64,000 nucleotides of DNA, taken from NCBI GenBank assembly GCA_002478885.1, contig DLKC01000018.1, positions 1 to 64,000 of the forward strand, read 5' to 3'. The notes below the pieces were generated by a model. The model worked only from the letters and a program-made list of their open reading frames with translations. It was not told the DNA's origin and made no database searches. Below, piece after piece: positions 8,945 through 17,296 of the stretch; position 1 is the first letter of the stretch, and each line of letters begins with the position of its first letter. The stretch comes from Chitinophagaceae bacterium UBA7600. Its GTDB lineage: Bacteria; Bacteroidota; Bacteroidia; Chitinophagales; Chitinophagaceae. Position numbers and translations under genes: made by a program.

Positions 8945-9994
8945 ATGGAACAGCAGGAACTAACACAGAAGAAAAAAAGGTCACCGATCCGTCTTGTTAT
9001 ATTCGGCCTTATACTTATTGCAGGGGGCTATTTCGCTTATACAAAAATTTCGTTTGCGTTGTCACACGAAACAACAGACAACGCACAGGTAGAGACCATG
9101 ATAACACCGGTGTTGCCCAGGGTTTCAGGATACGTAAAAACAGTGGCTGTAGGCGATTACGATTCTGTAAAGGAAAACCAGCTGGTAGTCACACTCGACG
9201 ACGACGAAATGCAGGCTCAACTGCTGCAAATGGAAGCAGACTACAAAAGTTCTGAAGCTGATATACTCAATGCAAAAGCCTCACTAAACACCACCACCAC
9301 ATCCACTACGGTGAATAAAGGGAATATTACGCTGGCACAGGTAAAAAAAGAGCAGGCACAGGAAGACTATGAACGCAACCAGAAATTATTCGCAGACCAG
9401 GCAATCACAAGAAAACAATTAGATGACAGCCGCTTTGCACTGGAAGTTGCCACGCAGCAATTGATTAACGCAAAAAATGATTATGTATCGGCTGACAGCC
9501 GCATCGCAGTGTCAAATGCCGCCATACAGAAAGCTAACGCCGCGCTGGAGGTAAAGAACGCCGCTATTCAGCAACAGAAATTAAAAATATCTTACACAAA
9601 AATATATGCGCCGATCAATGGCAAGCTGGGGAAGAAGAACATTTCGCCAGGGCAGTATGTACAGGCTGGCACACCGCTGTTTTCCATTGTAAATGACAGC
9701 ACCTATTGGATCATTGCAAACTTTAAAGAAACACAGATAAAAAAATTTCATCCCGGTATGAGCGTTGATATTGAACTCGACGCTTACCCCGATGCAAAGA
9801 TTACCGGTACCATTGAAAGCCTTAGCGATGCCACAGGAGCTAAATTCTCTCTGCTGCCCCCTGACAATTCAAGTGGCAACTTCGTAAAAGTTACACAACG
9901 CGTACCCGTTAAAATTCTCATCAATGATGTATCGCGTTATAAAGACATATTAAGGGCAGGCCTCAGCGCTTATATTACGATCACCACCAACTAA
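8945..9994 (+). CDS. emrA: EmrA/HlyD-type periplasmic adaptor of an efflux pump
   Basis: This 349-residue protein has one N-terminal membrane helix (about 16-34). The typical TTDNAQV beginning of EmrA follows, then a biotinyl-lipoyl-like half (LPRVSGYVKTVAVGDYDSV), a long Gln/Ala-rich alpha-hairpin (about 90-205), the second lipoyl half (IYAPINGKLGKKNISPGQYV) and a beta-barrel. The family links an inner-membrane MFS pump to an outer-membrane TolC channel. It lies 13 bases after tetR and 6 bases before emrB. Confidence 0.92.
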   Translation: MEQQELTQKKKRSPIRLVIFGLILIAGGYFAYTKISFALSHETTDNAQVETMITPVLPRVSGYVKTVAVGDYDSVKENQLVVTLDDDEMQAQLLQMEADYKSSEADILNAKASLNTTTTSTTVNKGNITLAQVKKEQAQEDYERNQKLFADQAITRKQLDDSRFALEVATQQLINAKNDYVSADSRIAVSNAAIQKANAALEVKNAAIQQQKLKISYTKIYAPINGKLGKKNISPGQYVQAGTPLFSIVNDSTYWIIANFKETQIKKFHPGMSVDIELDAYPDAKITGTIESLSDATGAKFSLLPPDNSSGNFVKVTQRVPVKILINDVSRYKDILRAGLSAYITITTN

Positions 9995-10000
9995 TTCAAC

Positions 10001-11575
10001 ATGGCAGCAAAAGGATTTGCAAAATTCATCATTGTGCTTACCACCGTTTCGGCAGCAATAATGGAATTGATCGATACTTCCATTGTAAATGTTGCCTTGA
10101 ACGATATGGCGGGCAGCATCGGTGTGAGCATTGAGGATATAAGCTGGGTAATCACATCCTACGCCATCGCCAACGTGATCATTATTCCCCTTACCGGTTT
10201 CCTGGCTGATTATTTTGGACGCAAGAATTACTACATAGCATCCATGATACTTTTCACGTTTGCTTCTTATATGTGCGGGCAATCGCATGGTCTTGTGGAA
10301 CTCATCGCCTGGCGCTTTATACAGGGCGTTGGGGGTGGCGCATTGCTCTCTACATCGCAATCGATTCTCTTCGACGCATTTACGCCTGAGGACAGGCCTA
10401 TCGCTTCCGGCCTTTTTGGAATGGGGATCGTGTTAGGTCCAACACTAGGGCCCACGGTAGGCGGTTTCATTATCGAACACTTCAGTTGGCCGCTCATTTT
10501 TATGATCAATATTCCAATTGGCATAATCGCAACCATTCTCGCTTACAGCTTTGTAGAAAAAAAGCCGGGCGAAGGAAAAAGAAAAGAATCCATACACATT
10601 GACTACAACGGGATCATATTGCTTGCCGCTGGCATTGGTTGCCTGCAATATGTGCTGGAACGCGGTGAAGCAGAAGATTGGTTTAGCAGCAGCTCTATAA
10701 GAATATGCAGTATTGTCGCGGCAGTGGGCCTTGTAAGTTTCGTCATTTATGAACTGAGTATAAAGAATCCCGCGGTAAATCTCAAAGTGTTGGGTAACCG
10801 GAACCTTGCATTCACAACATTATTCACTTTTGTTGCAGGCTTTGGATTATTCACATCGGTCTTTGTCTACCCGGTGCTTGCGCAACGCGTACTCGGTTAT
10901 ACAGCTTACGAAACAGGTTTATCACTATTACCGCCAACGCTTATGGGCGTTATAATGATGCCCATCATCGGCAAAACATTGAGTAAAGGAACACCGGCCC
11001 TCCCGTTTGTTATTACTGGCTTTAGTCTCTTTGCACTATATGCCCTGATGAGTGCGAATGTAAGCCCCGATGTAAGCAGGTGGGATTTCTTCCCTGCACT
11101 CGCCGTCAGGGCATTTGGCATTTCGATGGTGCAATTACCCCTGATTAGCCAGGCGGTTGCCGGGCTTCAGCCAAAAGACTATGCGGCGGGAATTTCGCTT
11201 AATAATATGACCCGGCAGCTCGGGGGTGCCTTCGGTATTGCAGTCGCGAATAACTACATCGCCAATCAATATGCCCGGCATCGTACAGACCTCGTAAGCA
11301 CGCTAACACCCGGCTCTGCAGAACTCACTAACCGGATAGGTGCACTGTCACGCGGCATCATTACACAAACCGGCGACTCGGTAACAGCAGCCGGCAAAGC
11401 AATTACGGTAATCAATGCAGCCGTCGACAAACAGGCTTACTACCTCTCGTATCTCGACACCTTCAGGCTTATTGCAGTGTTTTTTATTGCAGTGATCCCG
11501 CTGGTCATTTTCTTACGGGGAAAAAAGAAAGAGGTAACGCCTGCTGCTGCGGCCGCAATAGCAGAAGCCCATTGA
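10001..11575 (+). CDS. emrB: EmrB/QacA-type drug:H+ antiporter (MFS, DHA2)
   Basis: The length of 524 residues and about 14 membrane helices fit the DHA2 family. Motif D1 is seen as LIDTSIVNVAL, motif A as GFLADYFGRK, and the antiporter motif C as GPTLGPTVGG in helix 5. The C-terminal tail is Ala-rich. It forms a tripartite exporter with the flanking adaptor and outer-membrane channel. The substrate cannot be read from sequence. Confidence 0.92.
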   Translation: MAAKGFAKFIIVLTTVSAAIMELIDTSIVNVALNDMAGSIGVSIEDISWVITSYAIANVIIIPLTGFLADYFGRKNYYIASMILFTFASYMCGQSHGLVELIAWRFIQGVGGGALLSTSQSILFDAFTPEDRPIASGLFGMGIVLGPTLGPTVGGFIIEHFSWPLIFMINIPIGIIATILAYSFVEKKPGEGKRKESIHIDYNGIILLAAGIGCLQYVLERGEAEDWFSSSSIRICSIVAAVGLVSFVIYELSIKNPAVNLKVLGNRNLAFTTLFTFVAGFGLFTSVFVYPVLAQRVLGYTAYETGLSLLPPTLMGVIMMPIIGKTLSKGTPALPFVITGFSLFALYALMSANVSPDVSRWDFFPALAVRAFGISMVQLPLISQAVAGLQPKDYAAGISLNNMTRQLGGAFGIAVANNYIANQYARHRTDLVSTLTPGSAELTNRIGALSRGIITQTGDSVTAAGKAITVINAAVDKQAYYLSYLDTFRLIAVFFIAVIPLVIFLRGKKKEVTPAAAAAIAEAH

Positions 11576-11630
11576 TGGCGGTTAGAATTCAACTAAAAGA
11601 AATTATATAAACGCATCCAAACCAGCGAAC

Positions 11631-12926
11631 ATGAAAAAAATAACGGTCTTACTCTGCATCCTGGCTCGTGCAATGGCTGCCTATTCACAGCAGCAAGTAC
11701 AGGCAAACGATGAATTGAAAAGCTTGATAACACAGTCTTTCAGCTATTTCCCAAAAGTAAGAGAGGCTGAAAACAATATTGCTATCGCCCAGGATAAACT
11801 CGCGATTGCTGAGATAAATAACCCAACAGTCGATGGGCTGGCAAGCTACCGTTTCGTGCAACCGAAAGTGACTATACCCATCCAGTCGGGCAGCGAAGTA
11901 AAAGATTTCCAGTTTTTCCCGGTAAACAATGTCAATGCAGAAATCGACGCCAACTACCTTGTATTTGATTTTGGAAAACTAAAAGCCAATGTCGAAAAAG
12001 CTAAAACGGAATTAAAGTACGCCGAACACAATGTGGACTACATTAAAAACCAGTTGGCCAACCAGGTTGCTACCATCTATTATAATATTGTTTACCTGCA
12101 AAAAGGCATGGCCATCGAAGACAGTGTAATCGCATTTCTTGACGAGAACAAAAGGGTCATCTCATCAAAACTCGCTAACGGCGATGCACTTAAAATTGAT
12201 CTCTTGAATGTGCAGGTGAATATCGATGCAGAACAAAACCGCAGGCTCGATCTTAAAAACAGCCTTGATAAACAATTGAACCTGCTGGCCTACACAACAG
12301 GCCTCACCAGTATCAAGGGATTGAAATTCGATTTTGATGTTGCCCTGCACGATGCTGTTTCAGCATTGTCTGCGGCACAAACAAACAACCTTGAATATGT
12401 GCTGGCCCGCGACCGCATACAACAGGCACAGCAAGATCTGAACATCGTTCAGTCGGCAAATAAACCCAATTTATTGCTTGGTGCAAATGCAGGTTTTAAG
12501 AACGGTTACGTGCCCAATGTAAATGCTGTTCGCTTCAATTATGCCGCAGGAGTAACTTTCAAAATTCCGATCTACGATGGCGGCAAAGTAAAACAGCAAA
12601 CAAAACTATCAGAGTCCATCATTAAACAAAACCAGTTGAGCGTACAAACACTCGACAACACTTTTACAAAAGATATTCAGCAGGCACTTACCGATATTAA
12701 CAGTAACATCGAAAGAATAAAAAATACAGAAGGACAAATAGAACAGGCAAGAATAGCAGAAGAGCTTTCGTCAAGCAGGTTTAAAAATGGAGCGGGCACC
12801 AATCTCGAAATAACAGATGCAAGCTCAAACCGTAAGCGCGCCGAATTTACCCGTTTGCAATATGAATACCAGCTTTGTGTTGCCAAAATAGAATTGGCAA
12901 AGTTGCTCGGATATCAATACTGGTAG
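11631..12926 (+). CDS. TolC-family outer-membrane efflux channel
   Basis: The 431-residue product has a signal peptide ending near YSQQ (about residue 21) and two outer-membrane efflux repeats rich in coiled coil, with the usual IPIYDGGK segment opening the second half. It completes the tripartite pump encoded just upstream, and a terminator follows. Confidence 0.9.
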   Translation: MKKITVLLCILARAMAAYSQQQVQANDELKSLITQSFSYFPKVREAENNIAIAQDKLAIAEINNPTVDGLASYRFVQPKVTIPIQSGSEVKDFQFFPVNNVNAEIDANYLVFDFGKLKANVEKAKTELKYAEHNVDYIKNQLANQVATIYYNIVYLQKGMAIEDSVIAFLDENKRVISSKLANGDALKIDLLNVQVNIDAEQNRRLDLKNSLDKQLNLLAYTTGLTSIKGLKFDFDVALHDAVSALSAAQTNNLEYVLARDRIQQAQQDLNIVQSANKPNLLLGANAGFKNGYVPNVNAVRFNYAAGVTFKIPIYDGGKVKQQTKLSESIIKQNQLSVQTLDNTFTKDIQQALTDINSNIERIKNTEGQIEQARIAEELSSSRFKNGAGTNLEITDASSNRKRAEFTRLQYEYQLCVAKIELAKLLGYQYW

Positions 12927-12952
12927 TTGATTTTTTACCGGTTAAAAAATGG

Positions 12953-12979
12953 TCCCTGCCTGTCGCGGGGATTTTTTTT
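12953..12979 (+). terminator. Rho-independent terminator of the efflux operon
   Basis: TCCCTGC (12953-12959) pairs with GCGGGGA (12965-12971) with one G-U pair, followed by eight T. Confidence 0.85.
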
Positions 12980-13034
12980 GCTCATCGGGTTCATACCTCG
13001 TTTCAAATGGCCTGGCATAGGTGAAGACGCTGAA

Positions 13035-13048
13035 AAGTGCGACGCAAC
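13035..13048 (+). repeat. Dispersed intergenic repeat
   Basis: AAGTGCGACGCAAC, a shortened copy of the 18-bp motif, sits between the terminator of the efflux operon and the end of the SET gene. Confidence 0.55.
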
Positions 13049-13094
13049 GATGCTCAACAGCATTACAGCAGCCGGGCTACAAAAAATTGGCCCG

Positions 13095-13478
13095 TTATTT
13101 TGCATCGAACCACAGTTTGGTCTTGTCGTTGGGGCTTGCGTTGTAATTGATGAACAACTCTTCGCCTTTTTTTATACCCCTGACCGTTTTGATGCTGATA
13201 AGATGATGATCAAAATCCATTTCGTATTCGCAATTGGCAGTGTAATCGTGGTTATACAACGAAACATATCCTAGCGCAACACATCCCAGCTTCTTTGTCT
13301 TGCCCCATTCGAAAATATAGCTGCCCATCTTGGTCGACTCGATGGCCTTTCGCTCTTTGGCTGAAAGCACAATTACAGGGGAAATTTCAATTACAGTGTT
13401 TGCCCGAAGGGCTTTGGAGGTAAAAACACCACGGCCTTCTTTTCCGGATGGTGCAACAATGAGATAAGGAAGTATCAT
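13095..13478 (-). CDS. Small SET-domain protein (putative lysine methyltransferase)
   Basis: The product has 127 residues, nearly all SET domain. The cofactor motif is GRGVF (residues 15-19), the core reads YNHDYTANCEY in place of the usual NHSxxxN, and the C-terminal signature is EELFINYN. The post-SET cysteines of histone methyltransferases are absent. Free-standing short SET proteins occur in many bacteria with mostly unknown targets. It is divergent from the M61 peptidase gene. Confidence 0.85.
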   Translation of the reverse strand: MILPYLIVAPSGKEGRGVFTSKALRANTVIEISPVIVLSAKERKAIESTKMGSYIFEWGKTKKLGCVALGYVSLYNHDYTANCEYEMDFDHHLISIKTVRGIKKGEELFINYNASPNDKTKLWFDAK

Positions 13479-13644
13479 AAAGTGAATATAAAGAATGTTT
13501 GCGCAGTACCTGTTTTAATTCCTTTTTATTATTTGATAGAACCTGCCGTTAAAGCAATTACTGAACGACATTTTGATTTGACGAGCGGTAGCAGATGAAT
13601 ACTTATTAATGGCGACTTTTGAAATCCACAAAAAATACTTTAGC

Positions 13645-15501
13645 ATGAATGCCAGATTGACGATGCCCCTGTTTGTCATTGCCGCTGCTATTTGCATAAA
13701 AGCAACCGCGCAAAACAGTTACCACTATTCCGTTGACCTTACTAAAGTGAACAATGATGAATTGAAAGTTGAACTGGTTACACCGGAAGTAACTGAGCAG
13801 GAAATTGTATTTCATATGCCCAAAATCGTTCCGGGCACCTATATGAACAGCGACTTTGGAAAATTTGTACACAACGTAAAAGCTTATGACAAATCGGGCA
13901 GGCAATTGCAGGTAACAGCATTGCCCGACTCGAACAGTTGGAGCATAAAGAAAGCAACAAAGCTTTATAAGATCGAATACAATGTGGAAGATACCTGGGA
14001 TAGTAAAGTAAAACACGCTGTTTACGAAATGGCGGGCACCAATTTTGAAGAAGGCAAAAATTTTGTACTAAACACCTGCGGCATATTCGGCTACCTCGAG
14101 GGCATGAAGAAAACGCCATTTGAATTAACTTTTACAAGGCCCTCAAATTTTTATGCATCAACCGGGCTTGTGGCAGAAAGCAGCAGGGGATCAGTTGATA
14201 TTTTTAAGGTGGAAAACGCTGATCGGTTATATGACTCCCCTATTATGTTTTGCGTGCCCGACACAACTTTTATAAAAGTGGGCAATACAGATGTACTGGT
14301 GTCGTTGTATTCGCCCAAAAAACAGGTTACCTCAAAATATGTGGCGGAACACTTGAAAAGTTTACTGGAGGCCGCAAAGAATTATATGGGAGGTAAGCTC
14401 CCTGTAACCAAATATGCCTTTCTCTATTACTTCAACAGTGAGCAGCCGACCGTGCAGGGACAGGGCGCGTGGGAACATTCCTATTCCTCCTTTTATAGCA
14501 TGACAGAACTACCGCAGGAAAAGAGTGTAGGTAATATCGTTGATGTTTCTTCGCATGAATTTTTTCACATTGTAACGCCGCTTAATATCTGTTCGAAAGA
14601 AGTACGCGAATTCAATTTCAATGAAACCATACTATCTAAACAACTTTGGCTCTACGAAGGCAGTACAGAATATGATGCACACCATACTCAGGTTACGAAT
14701 GGGCTTATTACAGGCGACGAATTTCTAAAACGCCTGTCCCAGAAAATAGTGTATTCAAGAAAATTTTATAACGATACGCTGTCATTTACGGCATTAAGCA
14801 AAGGCTGTGCAGACATATATGCCAAACAATACGGAAACGTGTATATGAAAGGTGCCTTGATTTCCGCATGTCTCGATCTCTATTTATATAAACTATCCGG
14901 TGGGGCTTATGGCATCAAAGACCTGAAACACGACCTGTCGATCCGTTATGGCCCTGGGAACTATTTTGAAGACGATTCGCTTTTCGATGAGATTACAAAG
15001 CTTACCTACCCTGAAATAAGGTCATTCTTTACGAAATATGTAGAGGGCACAACACCCATACCCTACGAGGAATTCTTCGGTTACGCAGGCGTAAAATATT
15101 CGCCGAAAAAAGAAACGATGGCATTTACGCTTGGTGGAGCGGCACTTAGCGTTAATAAAGATGGCAATTTCGTTGTGCTGAATACTGACAAGCTGAACGA
15201 GTTTGGGCAAAAGATGGGTTACAAAAAAGACGATGAACTGCTAAGGCTGGATAAAGTTGAAGTAAACGCAGGGAATTTCCAGCAAGTGGTGAACAACCTG
15301 TACAGCACCGCAAAAGAAGGCGATATTTTTACAGTAGAAGTTCGCAGAAAAAACAGCTCTGGTGAAAAAGAAGTGTTGGCATTATCGGCACCGGCAGTAA
15401 AAATAAAAAAGACAGAAGAGCATGTGCTCGAATTTGAAACACCCGATGCTTCACAATTAAAGATCAGGAATGCATGGCTCAACAACCCTTGCAATAAATA
15501 A
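13645..15501 (+). CDS. M61 (glycyl aminopeptidase-like) metallopeptidase with PDZ domain
   Basis: I choose the ATG at 13645 because it begins a clean signal peptide (cleavage near ATAQ, residue 23); the ATG at 13609 would add 12 polar residues before it. The zinc motif HEFFH is at residues 304-308 and the third ligand is in YEGSTEY (Glu338), as in family M61. A PDZ-like domain occupies the C-terminal part (about 500-590). It is probably a periplasmic or surface peptidase. A perfect palindromic terminator follows. Confidence 0.9.
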   Translation: MNARLTMPLFVIAAAICIKATAQNSYHYSVDLTKVNNDELKVELVTPEVTEQEIVFHMPKIVPGTYMNSDFGKFVHNVKAYDKSGRQLQVTALPDSNSWSIKKATKLYKIEYNVEDTWDSKVKHAVYEMAGTNFEEGKNFVLNTCGIFGYLEGMKKTPFELTFTRPSNFYASTGLVAESSRGSVDIFKVENADRLYDSPIMFCVPDTTFIKVGNTDVLVSLYSPKKQVTSKYVAEHLKSLLEAAKNYMGGKLPVTKYAFLYYFNSEQPTVQGQGAWEHSYSSFYSMTELPQEKSVGNIVDVSSHEFFHIVTPLNICSKEVREFNFNETILSKQLWLYEGSTEYDAHHTQVTNGLITGDEFLKRLSQKIVYSRKFYNDTLSFTALSKGCADIYAKQYGNVYMKGALISACLDLYLYKLSGGAYGIKDLKHDLSIRYGPGNYFEDDSLFDEITKLTYPEIRSFFTKYVEGTTPIPYEEFFGYAGVKYSPKKETMAFTLGGAALSVNKDGNFVVLNTDKLNEFGQKMGYKKDDELLRLDKVEVNAGNFQQVVNNLYSTAKEGDIFTVEVRRKNSSGEKEVLALSAPAVKIKKTEEHVLEFETPDASQLKIRNAWLNNPCNK

Positions 15502-15526
15502 TCGCACAAATAATATTTGTTTATTC

Positions 15527-15554
15527 AGGCCCGGAAAATTTTCCGGGCCTTTTA
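15527..15554 (+). terminator. Perfect palindromic terminator
   Basis: AGGCCCGGAAAA / TTTTCCGGGCCT (15527-15550) is followed by TTTT. Confidence 0.8.
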
Positions 15555-15623
15555 CTTTATTTTTGAGCGGCGGACATAGATTTATTTACAATAAACGCAG
15601 CGGATGGGTCGCTGATCTGCAAA

Positions 15624-17033
15624 ATGAGTTTTGAGTTGGAAGACCATAGCATGGAAGAACAATTTGAACGCCTGATCGAATCAAACGATACAGTTGGGAT
15701 GCGTGATTTTTTAAACGAACAAAACATCAGCGATGTTGCTAGCCTTATTGACGAATACCCCGACTACGAAGCGCAGATCATCGGAAATATGGCCATTCAC
15801 CGCGCAGCCAGTGTTTTTAAAATAATCGACGTATCGGTTCAGCAACGCATCGTAAGAGAACTTCCGCCTTTTAAAACAGCTGAGTTACTCAACGAATTAC
15901 CGGCCGATGATAGAACAGATTTTCTGGAAGACCTTCCCAAAGAAGCCATACGCGACCTCATTAAACTGCTCGATCCGGAGGAAAGAAAAATAACACTTTC
16001 CCTGCTTGGTTACCCTGAAGACAGTGTTGGCCGGCTGATGACCCCGGATTATGTTTATGTGTATGAGCACAACACCGTTGATGAAGTACTGAACGTGATT
16101 AGGAAAGTCGCCCGTAACATCGAAACCGTTGACGTTATTTATATCATTAACGAGAAAGGGGAACTGATCGACGATATAAAGCTGCGCGACATCATTCTCG
16201 CAACACCCGAGAAAAGAATGGACGACCTCGTAGACGGTCGCATTGTTTCGCTAAACGTAATCGACGACCAGGAACATGCAACACAGGTGTTTAAAATGAA
16301 CAACAGGGTGGCACTTCCGGTAACCGACGATAACAACATACTGCTTGGCATTGTAACCATCGACGATATCCTTTGGGTGGCAGACGAAGAATTCAGTGAA
16401 GACATGCAGAAAATGGGGGGTACCGAAGCATTGGAAGAGCCATACCTCGAAACGCCATTCTTCAAGCTGATAAAGAAAAGAGCCGGTTGGCTTATTGTAC
16501 TCTTCATCAGCGAAATGCTCACAGCAACGGCCATGGCTTATTTCAGCGATGAATTGGCAAAGGCTGTAGTGCTTTCCATTTTTGTTCCGCTTATCATGAG
16601 CAGTGGTGGCAACAGCGGCTCACAGGCTTCTACGCTTATTATACAGGCAATGGCTGTTGGCGAGGTAACGCTTATCGATTGGTGGCGCGTAATGCGCCGC
16701 GAAATTTTTCAGGGCCTTACACTGGGCAGTATATTGGGAACCATTGGCTTTCTGCGAATATGCCTCTGGCATGTGCTTATGCAGCATGGTATTATTGGCG
16801 ATCTGTATGGACCAGACTGGTTAATGGTCGCCTTCACCGTAGGCATTTCACTTATTGGTGTAGTGCTGTGGGGTACACTCAGCGGCTCTATGCTTCCACT
16901 AGCCTTAAAAAAGTTCGGCGCCGACCCGGCAGCATCGTCTGCACCTTTCGTTGCAACCCTTGTTGACGTAACAGGTTTGATCATTTATTTTAGCGTCGCA
17001 TTCGTCTTTTTAAAAGACATGCTCAGCAAATAA
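15624..17033 (+). CDS. mgtE: Magnesium transporter MgtE
   Basis: The length of 469 residues and the order N-domain, paired CBS domains, then about five membrane helices are those of MgtE. The N-domain shows LLNELPADDRTDFLEDL; the CBS pair starts at VGRLMTPDYVYV; the pore segment includes PLIMSSGGNSGSQASTL and DPAASSAPFVATLVDVTG. It is a gated Mg2+ channel closed by Mg2+ binding at the cytosolic domains. A TATTTTTG element at 15558-15565 is a possible -7 box, overlapping the edge of the preceding terminator. Confidence 0.95.
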   Translation: MSFELEDHSMEEQFERLIESNDTVGMRDFLNEQNISDVASLIDEYPDYEAQIIGNMAIHRAASVFKIIDVSVQQRIVRELPPFKTAELLNELPADDRTDFLEDLPKEAIRDLIKLLDPEERKITLSLLGYPEDSVGRLMTPDYVYVYEHNTVDEVLNVIRKVARNIETVDVIYIINEKGELIDDIKLRDIILATPEKRMDDLVDGRIVSLNVIDDQEHATQVFKMNNRVALPVTDDNNILLGIVTIDDILWVADEEFSEDMQKMGGTEALEEPYLETPFFKLIKKRAGWLIVLFISEMLTATAMAYFSDELAKAVVLSIFVPLIMSSGGNSGSQASTLIIQAMAVGEVTLIDWWRVMRREIFQGLTLGSILGTIGFLRICLWHVLMQHGIIGDLYGPDWLMVAFTVGISLIGVVLWGTLSGSMLPLALKKFGADPAASSAPFVATLVDVTGLIIYFSVAFVFLKDMLSK

Positions 17034-17296
17034 TTTTTTGATTTTTTGAAGCCGGCACCTGCACTTTGTAGCATCGCCTTTTGTGACACTCACTTCAACG
17101 TTCCGCTTTCATAGCGTCATTTTTTGATAGCGGGAATCAAAACAGTCCCGATTGTCCTCTATTTCATTTCCCTCCGTATTACATAGCTTAACCGGTTGCG
17201 CGAATATCTGGGAGCGAATACCGGCAGAGCAGCCGACTGGCGATCACAGCCGGAAAAATGCAACCCGGGTAACGGCCCGATGCCGGCTCCAGCAAT
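17034..17296. other. Intergenic gap with divergent repeat copy
   Basis: The 263-base gap lies between convergent mgtE and the patatin gene. It contains TTGTGACACTCACTT (17081-17095), a variant of the dispersed repeat also seen at 23341-23355 and 58788-58805. No other feature is seen. Confidence 0.45.

Noticed and set aside
12927..13274. 115-codon plus-strand frame after tolC
   Set aside because: It runs through the terminator and the dispersed repeat, then antisense to the SET gene.
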